A DNA stretch of 64,000 nucleotides from Rufibacter sp. DG15C (GTDB lineage: Bacteria; Bacteroidota; Bacteroidia; Cytophagales; Hymenobacteraceae), in assembly GCF_001577755.1 (NCBI RefSeq), contig NZ_CP010776.1, forward strand, positions 3,782,001 through 3,846,000, given 5' to 3'. The position numbers were made by a program, and so were the translations under genes. Shown here one piece after another: positions 1 through 9,170 of this stretch (positions within the stretch are counted from its first letter, which is position 1; each line of letters starts with the position of its first letter). The notes below the pieces were generated by a model. It saw only the letters and a list, made by a program, of their open reading frames with translations, was not told where the DNA came from and did no database searches.

Positions 1-328
1 GTTCAAGATTAGATTGCATGTTTGTGGTTTTTTCTTCGAGCAGTTTTGTATTAGTCTTTTCAAGAATCTTCCTTTCTAATTCACTGATTAACTTCTTATT
101 ATCTTCAACCTGCCTTTTAAACCTTTCATTATAGTTAACTATCAATTCTCGGAAGTTGCTTTTGGTTTCTAGCATCTCAACGACCTTTTCATTCATCTCT
201 TCCAAAAGCTTAGATGAACTGCATGCCGCCTCTTTCGCCTCTTCAATGTATGCTACCGCCTTTTTTAACTTGCTTAATTCTTCGGTTAGCTGCTGTTGAA
301 TTTCCTGCTCAGTGGTTAAGGATTCCAT
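1..328 (-). CDS. Coiled-coil protein (C-terminus outside window)
   Basis: The frame is open from an ATG at 326-328 to the window edge, giving 109 codons. The sequence is rich in Glu, Lys, Leu and Gln with heptad-like spacing throughout (for example EELSKLKKAV near residue 16 and KKLISELERKILEK near residue 85). This suggests one long coiled coil with no membrane segment so far. It starts three bases after the stop of the cold-shock-domain gene upstream, so the two are almost certainly co-transcribed and the products may work together. I do not recognise the family, and the rest of the protein lies left of the window. Confidence 0.75.
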   Translation of the reverse strand, partial: MESLTTEQEIQQQLTEELSKLKKAVAYIEEAKEAACSSSKLLEEMNEKVVEMLETKSNFRELIVNYNERFKRQVEDNKKLISELERKILEKTNTKLLEEKTTNMQSNLE

Positions 329-331
329 TTT

Positions 332-3300
332 TTATAATTCAAGACCTTGTAAAAAATAATTATTGAATGATTTCAGAGATTCCAGGAGTGGATTTCGTTT
401 CAAAAATTTAGGCAGTGGCTCTTCCCTGACCTTTATCTGTTGCCCAATACTGAAACCAGTGCTAACATTTCGTCTTGAAGATTCCGCTATTGGCTCTTCT
501 TTCACCTTAATTTGTTGCTCATTACTAAATCCAATTTTAACGTAATCTATGTCAGAGTCCCTAATCTTTTTAGGCGACACTTTGGTTTTAGGTAAATGTG
601 GGATTTTAGGAGAGTGTGGAATTTCTGGAGACCAGTTTTCCAACAGCACTAGTTCATCATCAGATGGAATTGGAATTATAGGCTTACTAAGTGCTTCAGC
701 GAGCTTCTCTTTCCAGTTTTCAAATGAGTAATGCTTCCCTCTTCTTTTCCTTATGGTACCGACAAAGCCTAGGTTTGCCCTAAATACAGGGAGATTAGGG
801 TCTTCTTTATTGCTAATTAAAGCCGACCTGAGTTGGGCGATTGAAACTATGGCGTCAGCTATTTTATGTAGCTTAAAATCAAGGTCAGTGTCGGTGCTTT
901 TGAAAACATAAGTTGCTCTGTCTTCGCTGAAATCACTATTCTCCCACACAATGGCTTTCCCATCTGAGGCATCCAGAGTATAAAGAGTGGTTAGTTCCAT
1001 GGAATCCACCCCTGAGTTTGTGTCTAGCCTCCTGAAGAAGTTCTTGGGTTCTTGTACATAAATTGGTTCTACCCCTGGCACTTGGTTTTCATTCAGGTAG
1101 TCAATTATCAGTTTTCGTGCGCTCCAGTCCTCAGCATATGCCTTGGAGCTATTCCTTCTTTCGCTGAGTGATTCGCCAATTTTTCCAAAAGTCCTTTCGA
1201 TTTCCCCCGTGTGAATGAATGTAAACAACTCCGTCAAACCCTCAATTTGTATAATGCAGTTATCAGCATTTACCTCAACTCTAATCTGTGATTGATTAAA
1301 CTGACTTGTTACAGGTACTCGGTTCAAACCTGAACTTGCCATAACCTCTTCCCATTCACTGGTGTAACTACCGTCTTGAGTGCGCAGCCTTAAACTGCCG
1401 TTTTCAAAGTAAAAGTTAAAAAGTCTCGCATCATACAGGGTGGAATCCTCATCAGCAGATAAAATTACCGTGCATGGCTCTGTTTCTTGCCTCTCGAATT
1501 CTACAACGTCAGTTTGATAGGTGTTATCCTCACCTTGTTTTTTGAAGTCCACCTTTTCTTCAGGTTGAAGTTGGCTAAACTTACTTCTGAAGCCTACATA
1601 GTCGTAATAATGTTGCTCAACCCATCCATAAAGCCAGAGCCTTAGATGATGAACTTCATATCTAGGGATAGAATTATAAATTTCTACTGCTAATTCGCCT
1701 AAGTCTAATTCTTGAACACAGTTTTCATTTATGAATTTTTCAATTTCATCCAAAAATGAAAAACTATTGAAACCGTTTTCTGAGGGGCTAATTGTAGGAG
1801 TTATAAGGGTGTCCCATTCGAAGGAGGTGGCAAAGTCTAGCAGCCCTTGCTGGGTTACTTGAGCGACATCAAGGAGTTGTATAGCGTCAAAACTATCATT
1901 GGTTATGGACGGATGGTTGAATAAAAGGACTTTATAAAAGGCATTTATCGACTCATCGGTATTGCTGAAATATTCTACCGCATTGAACTCAATATTTGTC
2001 CTTAAAATCCATAGGACGAACTTTTGATAAGCACTGCATCTTTCTCCTAATGCAAGTAAAAGCGGACCATGTTGCTTAGGAAAAGAGTTAGCAAAAATCG
2101 AGAGGCGATTTACTATACGTGGAAGCTCCTTTTCAAACTTGGAGGTATTTATACTTAATAGGTAGCCTTCAATAGCTCCCCTGATGGCCTCCGTTACCTT
2201 CGGTTTTTTCTTAGATAAGAAGGCTTTTACATTCGTGAGATTGTCTATGTCTAAATTCCCAAGGATAAAATCCTCTGGCGGTGTACCTATATACCCACTA
2301 AGCCATAAGCTTATTATCTCTGCCGACTTAAATGTCGAGAGTATATAACCCTTTACAGACTGATAGATTTCTTCGTGTCTGCTCTCTGGGTTACGATGAA
2401 CGATGTCTAATAAGGTCTTTATGTTATTATTGACTCCGAGGGCTTTGCCTTCAGCTTTAAGGCTTTCAAAATAATTTTCTAGTACCCTGGCTTTGAAGCC
2501 TTCATCAAACCGTGTAATCAATGCACGTTTTTTGTCTGCGGAAGCTTTATAAAAGTACCTTTCAATTAGGTTAAGGTCGAATTCATAGATTAAGCCTGTC
2601 TCCCAAAGCTGAATCAAATAAACTTCAGAACAGTACTCCTTCAAGATTTGTAAGGTGGCATGGAATCCTAGGTTTTTATATTCTTCTAGTTTCTTGACCA
2701 AGCTTAGATAAGAACTATGGTTGTCTACGTAGCCAATCTTTAAAAATTCTAATTTGAACCTTGCACCATGGGAAAGCTTAGGAAACTCTCTTATCCGTTG
2801 TTTAATATGGTCTAGGATTGGCTCTAGTTGGCTGTCAACGTATTGCTGTCGCAGGAAAACCAGGTTACTCTCTCTTTGGAGTGAGTAGGCGAACAAAGCA
2901 AATAGTTGGTCAGGTGAGTTTGATGACTTCACCTGATGAAAAACTAAATAATCTCCATCCGTTAATGAATCATCAGGATAAAGCATCCTTGATTTAAAGA
3001 ACAGTACCTTTTTCTCCTGCTGAGGGCTTTCAATGAATCCTTTGTCTCCGTCCCAATTTATTAAGCGTCCTACATACCGCTTGTAGTCAGACAGGGTCCC
3101 TCTTTGAGTTATATTTATATTAGTGGCAACGCTTCTATTCTTATACTTGCCTTCTGTAGATTTAGACAAAGTGAAGGTGACTTCATCCAATAGTCTAAAC
3201 CGCTTTATACCAGTAGGCACTTTGCTTTTATTATGAAAGAATACTGCATCCCCATCGGAGGTTTGAATAAAACCATACCCCCCTCCCCAAAAAATTACTC

Positions 3301-3352
3301 TGCCTGACCTTTCGGCTTTGTCAACACCGTCTCCCATTTTGAATTTATACAT
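332..3352 (-). CDS. Large protein with two N-terminal cold-shock-like domains
   Basis: A protein of 1006 residues counted from the ATG at 3352; an in-frame GTG at 3370 would add six. Residues 17-82 and 95-142 each look like a cold-shock (OB-fold) domain. The first has GRVIFW, GYGFI and AVFFH; the second has GRLINW, KGFI and VLFF. These resemble the RNP1/RNP2 strands that bind single-stranded nucleic acid. The middle 700 residues are mostly helical and unrecognised. Near the C-terminus a 25-residue unit with QQIKVKEEP / QQIKVREEP occurs twice (bases about 490-564 and 415-489). The gene is followed three bases later by a coiled-coil gene. Nucleic-acid binding is inferred from the domains; the overall job is unknown. 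Confidence 0.7.
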   Translation of the reverse strand: MYKFKMGDGVDKAERSGRVIFWGGGYGFIQTSDGDAVFFHNKSKVPTGIKRFRLLDEVTFTLSKSTEGKYKNRSVATNINITQRGTLSDYKRYVGRLINWDGDKGFIESPQQEKKVLFFKSRMLYPDDSLTDGDYLVFHQVKSSNSPDQLFALFAYSLQRESNLVFLRQQYVDSQLEPILDHIKQRIREFPKLSHGARFKLEFLKIGYVDNHSSYLSLVKKLEEYKNLGFHATLQILKEYCSEVYLIQLWETGLIYEFDLNLIERYFYKASADKKRALITRFDEGFKARVLENYFESLKAEGKALGVNNNIKTLLDIVHRNPESRHEEIYQSVKGYILSTFKSAEIISLWLSGYIGTPPEDFILGNLDIDNLTNVKAFLSKKKPKVTEAIRGAIEGYLLSINTSKFEKELPRIVNRLSIFANSFPKQHGPLLLALGERCSAYQKFVLWILRTNIEFNAVEYFSNTDESINAFYKVLLFNHPSITNDSFDAIQLLDVAQVTQQGLLDFATSFEWDTLITPTISPSENGFNSFSFLDEIEKFINENCVQELDLGELAVEIYNSIPRYEVHHLRLWLYGWVEQHYYDYVGFRSKFSQLQPEEKVDFKKQGEDNTYQTDVVEFERQETEPCTVILSADEDSTLYDARLFNFYFENGSLRLRTQDGSYTSEWEEVMASSGLNRVPVTSQFNQSQIRVEVNADNCIIQIEGLTELFTFIHTGEIERTFGKIGESLSERRNSSKAYAEDWSARKLIIDYLNENQVPGVEPIYVQEPKNFFRRLDTNSGVDSMELTTLYTLDASDGKAIVWENSDFSEDRATYVFKSTDTDLDFKLHKIADAIVSIAQLRSALISNKEDPNLPVFRANLGFVGTIRKRRGKHYSFENWKEKLAEALSKPIIPIPSDDELVLLENWSPEIPHSPKIPHLPKTKVSPKKIRDSDIDYVKIGFSNEQQIKVKEEPIAESSRRNVSTGFSIGQQIKVREEPLPKFLKRNPLLESLKSFNNYFLQGLEL

Positions 3353-3475
3353 GGGGAAGCTATGTCTCACCCAAAGGTTGTATTATAGTTTTTACAGATA
3401 CAATATATGAAAACCAATTCTAGGTTAACGAAGGTATAATGTATACCTCACTTAAAAATAAATATGGCAACTATT

Positions 3476-4090
3476 TCAAACCTCTATGGTAACAACTACT
3501 GAGGAAAGTTCTTTTAATACAGACTCTATCCTTTCCCTTTCTAGTTGTTCCTCTTTCAAAATCCTATCAGTCTGTTTCTGCATAATCTTCCACTCTTCAA
3601 ATAGATTGACTCCTTTGTCGTCAAAGGCGGCTACTACTCGGTCATCTTTGATTATCACATGGTAACCTTTCTTAATGCTTGCCACATTATGTTTTGCCAT
3701 ATCAGAAAAGCTCTCATTGCAGAAGTCGTTTGATATTTTATCATCAAAATCAATTTCTACGTTATTCCACCTGCCTACTTTTTGACCATTAACATAATTT
3801 CCTTCCATATACAGCCTGACCCCATCTACATTGGTGCCTTTCTCCTTCCAAAACCCATTCCTCACACCGTTTACATAGTTGCCTTCTTGTATCACATTGC
3901 CGCCATCCTGGTATTCTATATATTTTCCATGCCTAATTCCTGCTTTATTCTCTGACCACCTCTCCTTTACCGAAGTCTTGGCACCGTGGGTATTAAAATA
4001 CCAGGTTCTGACTGGCGGGGTCTGAGCCTGCAGATTGGTAAGGACAAATAATAATAGGAGTAGAGAAGTGAATACTTTGATTGTTTGCAT
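3476..4090 (-). CDS. Secreted MORN-repeat-variant protein
   Basis: 204 residues. It starts with a signal peptide (MQTIKVFTSLLLLLFVLTNLQAQ, hydrophobic core residues 9-18, cleavage near AQT). Residues about 45-110 hold MORN-variant repeats of the YwqK type: GIRHGKYIEY, QEGNYVNGVRNGFWKE and MEGNYVNGQKVGRWN. The C-terminal third is charged, helical and unlike a known domain. Such repeats are common in exported Bacteroidota proteins and usually have no assigned function. The gene stands alone on the minus strand between the cold-shock gene and a broken peptidase gene. The antitoxin label often given to YwqK-like proteins is not supported by anything here. Confidence 0.65.
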   Translation of the reverse strand: MQTIKVFTSLLLLLFVLTNLQAQTPPVRTWYFNTHGAKTSVKERWSENKAGIRHGKYIEYQDGGNVIQEGNYVNGVRNGFWKEKGTNVDGVRLYMEGNYVNGQKVGRWNNVEIDFDDKISNDFCNESFSDMAKHNVASIKKGYHVIIKDDRVVAAFDDKGVNLFEEWKIMQKQTDRILKEEQLERERIESVLKELSSVVVTIEV

Positions 4091-4216
4091 TGAGTAAAAG
4101 CTTAGTTAGAATAAGCAGAATAAGTCCTTGGTTGGTAACATAGCCTTTCGGAAACCAGATTGACTTGAATCATTCCTAATCAAAAAAGTCAATCGGGTTT
4201 AGATAGAACATTTTTC

Positions 4217-4698
4217 TCAACCCATGTCTTCCGAGTCAATCCGCAAAGGATTTGGAATGAATGTCATAATCGAGTAATGTAGATGAGGCGGTTTTCCTGC
4301 TGCATTTCCGCTTGCTCCAACGGTGCCAATGGCCTTACCCCTATCTGCCCAAGTAAAGGTTGATGTCTTAATGGCGTGCAGATGCGCATAGTAATGCAGC
4401 CGCCATTTAGGGCCTAGGATTAAAACCACGTTACCGCCCATTGCGATTTGCCCACAGTAGAGAACAAGGCCGCCTGTAGAGGAACGGATTGTGGTTCCCT
4501 TATTAGCAAAAATGTCTACGCCTTTGTGTGTAATGGATTTCCCCCATGGGTAATACCAGAATGACTTTTTATTATAATTCTTTCGGTTGCTCCGTCAACT
4601 GGCATAGTGAATTCTTGCGGAAATGCCACACCTGCCAGTATAATGATTAGGATAACTATTCCAATTCTTCTTACTAGCATCATTACTACTCTGTTCAT
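4217..4698 (-). pseudogene. M23 (LytM-type) metallopeptidase, frameshifted
   Basis: Two reading frames together encode one M23 endopeptidase of about 159 residues. The first frame has a signal-anchor-like N-terminus (RRIGIVILIIILAGVAF) and runs to ..NPLHTKA then stop. The second carries GVDIFANKGT, GGNVVLILGP, YYAHLH and PPHLHYSI. The break lies at (GT)3, 4526-4531 on the plus strand. Removing one dinucleotide gives LHKGVDIF, which restores the HxGxD zinc motif, and HLH supplies the other zinc ligands. The span is 482 bases, that is 480 plus 2. So all catalytic parts are present and only a 2-base insertion breaks the gene. It may be a true pseudogene, a slippage-switched gene or a sequencing error. 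Confidence 0.8.
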
Positions 4699-4867
4699 CG
4701 GCTCATGGAACCGAGATGAAAACTTTTTTCGTGATTAAATATGAAAAGCCCGTTTGTTCACAACAAAACTTGTGGCATATCTATTTAAATCAACAAGTAC
4801 ATTTTTTGGAGCAGGAAGGCTTACGCATATGCATTTAAAGGGAGTCTTCTTATTTTTATTTGAAAAG

Positions 4868-5590
4868 TCACATACATGTTTCATATAGCTCACGCTCTAT
4901 TTTTTTCACAAATTCTATTGAATTATTCTTTACATTACCATATAAATTAGTTCTCATCCACAGATAATTTGAAATCGCATAACTGCAATCAAGGCAAGCG
5001 GCTAATTCTTTTTTAATATACAAAGAATCATAAACAGGAGAATCTCTTTTTAATCTCATATCATACCCATTTGTAATAACTTTGTCTACGTTATTAAAAT
5101 GAGCCACAAGGCCAAACTCAAGAACAGATTCTAACTCTGAATAAGCTGAGTCATCCATTAACCCCCTAATTGTAAACTGCGTATTTTGAATACTTGAATT
5201 CCATTTCAAATATATGTCGTCATATCTATTTTTCCTTTCTTTAAGCTCTTCCAATGGGGCATTCCTTTTTAACGAAGAGGCTAGAAGAACAGAAACAGTA
5301 TATCTTGTATACATCAACTCAGTAATTTCTTTTATTGCTTTTAACCCCTCTTCTCTTTTAACTTTAACTTGTTCAATTTTCTTTTGATTTTCAAGTTGGT
5401 ATGCACTAATTTTTCCTGTAAGAATTCCTCCTATTCCCCAAGTCAATAAGAACCCAACAAACATAGTAGCTAGTGGATGGCGACTAAGCTTATCTATTTT
5501 TGATTGTTTTGGTTCGCCAAACATTTGTCTGACCCTTTGACGTATTTCCTCATCACTAATTATTTCATCTAAATTATCTCGATGAACCAT
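4868..5590 (-). CDS. Unknown single-pass membrane protein
   Basis: 240 residues. The N-terminal 35 residues are charged (DEIISDEEIRQRVRQMFGEPKQ). One clear membrane segment follows at about residues 41-59 (ATMFVGFLLTWGIGGILTG). A long helical, Lys- and Glu-rich part and a C-terminal region with CLDCS complete it. I recognise no family. The gene is AT-rich, as is everything from 4.7 to 9.0 kb. It lies on the minus strand, downstream of another unknown minus-strand gene across about 150 bases, so co-transcription is possible but not shown. Confidence 0.5.
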   Translation of the reverse strand: MVHRDNLDEIISDEEIRQRVRQMFGEPKQSKIDKLSRHPLATMFVGFLLTWGIGGILTGKISAYQLENQKKIEQVKVKREEGLKAIKEITELMYTRYTVSVLLASSLKRNAPLEELKERKNRYDDIYLKWNSSIQNTQFTIRGLMDDSAYSELESVLEFGLVAHFNNVDKVITNGYDMRLKRDSPVYDSLYIKKELAACLDCSYAISNYLWMRTNLYGNVKNNSIEFVKKIERELYETCM

Positions 5591-5742
5591 ATAACTAATA
5601 GATATATTATAAATACTTATTTATGGATAAGAATACTAAGTTCATACCTAATAATTAAATCTAAATTAATTTAAGATTCTAGCACTATCTGGAAAGTATG
5701 AAACATATTATACAAGGAAATACAATAACAAATAGCTTAACA

Positions 5743-6426
5743 TTAACTATTATTCTTACTTGTGGCAAAAATAGAATAATCAATAGTCATATTATTAGTC
5801 AGGTCTGGAACGTCATCCTTCTTTCTTTCTCCATGAAAGTAATGCTCTGTTCTATTTAAAGACATATAAAGAACACCAATCATATCATCCTTATTCTTTT
5901 TTGAAGTTTTTGCAATAATATTTATGGCAAATCTAGCGATTTCCACATAAGCTGAATATGCAGGATTCGTAGCTGCTTTAATTACTGACCCTATGTTTTT
6001 TGAAAAACCTTCAAATCCTTCATCATTTATTATATCCTTAACAAGGTCTGAAGTGTCTCTAACATTCCTATCACTTTCGTAAGCTATAAATTGCCAATCA
6101 AAGCACTCTGGAATCTCATCTGATTGGTGTAAGACATAACCAGTGTCACCGAAGGTTAACTGATGGTTGTCCTTGACATTTTCAATAGGGGTTAGAATTC
6201 GGCTACTTACCACAGAATGAACAGCATCCTTCAAAATACCTTCCTTAACCACCTCTTCATTGGCATTGAGGTACTCTTTCATATCAGGCAAATTCCCTGA
6301 TTTATTTGTAATAATGAAGCTTATGAGCTTTACCTGCGCTTTTTTCTTCCCGAATACCAAGAGGTTTCTTTCACCTTTGCTATCAAATATTTTGATTTTG
6401 TTGATTCTGAAATAGAACATAGACAT
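5743..6426 (-). CDS. Unknown protein
   Basis: 227 residues from the ATG at 6426; an ATG at 6420 is also possible. The frame stays open upstream to 6492, but that stretch reads like untranslated AT-rich DNA. The N-terminal half alternates beta-like stretches (FYFRINKIKIFD, AQVKLISFIITN, NHQLTFGDTGYVL). The C-terminal half has an amphipathic or hydrophobic helix (YVEIARFAINIIAK) and a dense polar motif (GVLYMSLNRTEHYFHGERKK). I recognise no family. The motif-rich C-terminus suggests a conserved module worth a profile search. It is transcribed away from the membrane-protein/peptidase pair at 6751-8789. Confidence 0.5.
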   Translation of the reverse strand: MSMFYFRINKIKIFDSKGERNLLVFGKKKAQVKLISFIITNKSGNLPDMKEYLNANEEVVKEGILKDAVHSVVSSRILTPIENVKDNHQLTFGDTGYVLHQSDEIPECFDWQFIAYESDRNVRDTSDLVKDIINDEGFEGFSKNIGSVIKAATNPAYSAYVEIARFAINIIAKTSKKNKDDMIGVLYMSLNRTEHYFHGERKKDDVPDLTNNMTIDYSIFATSKNNS

Positions 6427-6750
6427 AAATTTAAAGTGAGTATTATTATTAGGATAAATTATAATTAAAACAATACAAGTCATCACTTGCAATAAAAAAT
6501 TGCATTTTATATATAATTATTTTACCATGAAAATGATAATAATCTTATAATCCGCAAACCTTTACATTTAATCTAATCAAAATCTAATTACAGAATGATA
6601 CGTAATATAAATTTATAAGGTACTGAATATTAGAAACAACCATAAATCTATATATAAAAATAATTTAATATTTTATAAGCAGTATTATATTCTATATAGA
6701 GGTGATTTCTGAAATGCCATATATAATTTACAAATAGATTCGAATGCTAA

Positions 6751-7383
6751 ATGGAAAAATACATTAAATGGATGGTTATTATTCCTCCTTTTCTTTTTGT
6801 AGCTATCTCAACATTTCAGCTTGACAAGCTAAATGACCAAATATTAAGCATAAAAACTTTTAGTATAAAGTCCACAATTGAGCCAATCTTTAGTGCAGAC
6901 AGTTCATACAATAAAATAGTAGATAAGCACAAACTTGCAGAGCTTCTCCTATTAGCCCAACTTGAAGCTGATGTTATTAACAGGAGGTATCATCAGGCTA
7001 ACGTATCTATGATGCTGACACTATGGATTAAGTATTTAAGCTTCTTAACAGGAATAATATTAACAATGGTTGGTTCTATATTTATACTTGGCAGAATTAA
7101 CGACCTTAATACAACCGTAAATTACGACACCCCAAATTTTGGTAAAATTGCTTTTCAATCTTCATCTCCAGGAATTATTTTATCATTAATCGGAATGGTA
7201 TTGATTCTTGCAAGTTTCCAAAGTAAAAGTATTGGAGAAATACAAGATACTGCAATCTATGTTGGTAAAAGGAATTCCTCAGTTGAGGAAATTAAAAATG
7301 AAAAACTCTTAATAACTCCTAATGAAGTACAAAAAGATGCAGGATTAAAAGATACCAACAAACCATCAAGGCTCAAATTTTAA
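6751..7383 (+). CDS. Unknown membrane protein with three membrane segments
   Basis: 210 residues. Hydrophobic segments lie at about residues 7-23 (WMVIIPPFLFVAIST), 92-116 (LWIKYLSFLTGIILTMVGSIF) and 137-155 (PGIILSLIGMVLILASF). A loop of about 65 residues between the first two is probably on one side of the membrane. The polar C-terminal 50 residues have no recognised motif. It ends 11 bases before the secreted peptidase gene and shares its very AT-rich composition, so the two look like one transcription unit. I do not recognise the family. Confidence 0.55.
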   Translation: MEKYIKWMVIIPPFLFVAISTFQLDKLNDQILSIKTFSIKSTIEPIFSADSSYNKIVDKHKLAELLLLAQLEADVINRRYHQANVSMMLTLWIKYLSFLTGIILTMVGSIFILGRINDLNTTVNYDTPNFGKIAFQSSSPGIILSLIGMVLILASFQSKSIGEIQDTAIYVGKRNSSVEEIKNEKLLITPNEVQKDAGLKDTNKPSRLKF

Positions 7384-7394
7384 CTAATACTATA

Positions 7395-8789
7395 ATGAAA
7401 AATTTTATTCCATACACCATTTTATTAGCATTTCTACTAAACAGCTATGAATCAACCGCACAGCAGGCATTCATCAAGGAAGGAAGGGAGTTGATTGACA
7501 AGGGTCATTATAAGGATGCAATCAAACTATTAGATGCAAATTGGAGGGTAGCAATAAATAAACTTGAAGTCGATTTATTGATTGCAGTTTGTTATTGCAA
7601 TTTAGGCAAATATGATGAAGGCGTCTCAGAATTTAACAATATTAAATCCAGGTATATAAATTTAAACAAAAACACGCAATATTATATTTCTGAATCAATA
7701 AATAAATGCAGGCCTGGCGAAGTTTCTCCTTCAAAACCTATCCAAGCACTTGCTGTAATTGCTAGTGTTAGATGGAGTGCTGGAAAAGAATTTTATTTCC
7801 CTTCTGACCATATAAAGTATAACAAAAACCCGAGTACTGTAAAAATTGTTCAAACTCGAGTAAATGAAGAATTAATTCCCTACACATGGAGTAATGAATT
7901 AACTAAAATAAAAGTACAAAATACAATAAATAAAATAAACTACAAAAACAAGTATAAAATTAACTCATATTATATAAGCAAAAACTTCATAGTATACAAT
8001 TTCGTCTCTAATAACAATTCTAAAACAATTGAACTTGCGAAAGAGCTAGAAAGAAATTTAGTATTTTATTCCAATTATTATAAAATGACAATTCCCCCAT
8101 ATAAAATTAACGCATTTATAGTTAAAAGCCAAGCACAATTGAATGATATTGCATTAAGGCATCATGGAATATCATTAAACCCAAACAATATAGGTTATTC
8201 CGTTACTAATGATTTGAGCATATTATCATATGCCCCAAATCAAACAACTGGAACTTTAAACCATGAATTAATTCATCTTTTACTCAACTTTAATTATCCC
8301 TTCTTAAAACCTTGGGTAAATGAAGGCCTAGCCTCGCTTTATGAAAGCAATGAGTGGAAAGACAACAAAGTAATTGGCTTGCCGAACTGGCGGGGAGACG
8401 TCATAAGGGATAATCTTTATGAAGAGGAAAAAGAAGTGATAAGGGGTGATATACTTAAAAATAGATATGAAGATACTTATGGATGGAATTTTCTAGACAA
8501 TTTAATAAATATGGATTCTAATGAATTCAATAGACATCCTCTTTTAAATCATGCCATGGCTAGATATTTTTGCTTATATCTACAAGACAAAGGGCTACTT
8601 CAGCCACTCTTCAACGAATATAATAAAATATATTTTGCTAATACAGGCACATTAAGTAGTAGCTACAAATCGGTGAAACACGATGATATGGAAATTCTCT
8701 TCAAAATAAGCAATGGATTAACTATGTTTAATTACCAATATGACTTTAGGAAATGGCTACATTCAGGAATAGGTGATTTAGAATATTAA
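7395..8789 (+). CDS. Secreted gluzincin-type metallopeptidase, unknown family
   Basis: 464 residues with a signal peptide (FIPYTILLAFLLNSYESTAQQ). Residues 25-95 look like a TPR-type helical pair (AFIKEGRELIDKGHYKDAIKLL). Near residue 295 lies HELIH, followed about 17 residues later by WVNEGLASLYE. This is the HExxH...E arrangement of gluzincin (MA clan) zinc peptidases. Two His and the downstream Glu would bind zinc, and the Glu in HELIH would be catalytic. The substrate is unknown. It follows a three-segment membrane protein after 11 bases, suggesting a membrane/periplasm pair. AT content is much higher than in the core genes of the right half, a sign of transfer. Confidence 0.65.
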   Translation: MKNFIPYTILLAFLLNSYESTAQQAFIKEGRELIDKGHYKDAIKLLDANWRVAINKLEVDLLIAVCYCNLGKYDEGVSEFNNIKSRYINLNKNTQYYISESINKCRPGEVSPSKPIQALAVIASVRWSAGKEFYFPSDHIKYNKNPSTVKIVQTRVNEELIPYTWSNELTKIKVQNTINKINYKNKYKINSYYISKNFIVYNFVSNNNSKTIELAKELERNLVFYSNYYKMTIPPYKINAFIVKSQAQLNDIALRHHGISLNPNNIGYSVTNDLSILSYAPNQTTGTLNHELIHLLLNFNYPFLKPWVNEGLASLYESNEWKDNKVIGLPNWRGDVIRDNLYEEEKEVIRGDILKNRYEDTYGWNFLDNLINMDSNEFNRHPLLNHAMARYFCLYLQDKGLLQPLFNEYNKIYFANTGTLSSSYKSVKHDDMEILFKISNGLTMFNYQYDFRKWLHSGIGDLEY

Positions 8790-8959
8790 AACTAGAAACA
8801 TTGAAGAAACTGAAATTCAGTTAAAATTATTTCATCATACTCCTACTTATCCAACATGACTATTCATAAACATATGCCAATGAGATATAACCTTTAATGT
8901 ATAAATTCATTAAATAACTTAATTCTACGGCATGATTTTTCAGGGACATTAATTCTCAA

Positions 8960-9005
8960 CCTTTTATCTACCAAATAATCGTTCAATTATTTGGTAGATA
9001 AAAGG
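8960..9005. repeat. Perfect 20-bp inverted repeat with 6-nt loop
   Basis: The arm CCTTTTATCTACCAAATAAT at 8960-8979 is repeated exactly in reverse complement at 8986-9005, around the loop CGTTCA. Just outside, CTCA and TGAG also pair if one A is bulged. It lies between convergent genes and may end transcription both ways. It is not GC-rich and lacks a clean T run, so a recombination or protein-binding site is also possible. Confidence 0.7.
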
Positions 9006-9096
9006 TGAGGATGACTTTCTAAATATGCGAGAAAAGGTCGTTTTGCCATTACACCATTATTTGGGGAAGATATTTCCAAAGATATAGAAACAGAAA

Positions 9097-9114
9097 ACCC
9101 ACCGATTGGTGGGT
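9097..9114 (-). terminator. Intrinsic terminator for the 9171-9557 gene
   Basis: The stem ACCCACC / GGTGGGT (7 bp) has the loop GATT. Read on the minus strand it is followed by TTTTCTGTTTC. It lies 57 bases past the stop of the minus-strand gene at 9171. Confidence 0.6.
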
Positions 9115-9170
9115 CATGTCTGTTTTAAAGCTCTAATTAGCACTAGAACATTATTCATTCATCAATATTA

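Larger units (their letters stand above)
8790..9170. other. Intergenic region between convergent genes with two hairpins
   Basis: 381 bases without a gene, between the plus-strand peptidase and the minus-strand gene at 9171. It holds a perfect 20-bp inverted repeat (8960-9005) and a 7-bp GC-rich hairpin (9097-9114), both listed separately. Nothing else was recognised. Confidence 0.7.

Noticed and set aside
3476-4090. YwqK-type toxin-antitoxin assignment
   Set aside because: Based only on a database-style family name; the protein has a signal peptide and no partner gene.
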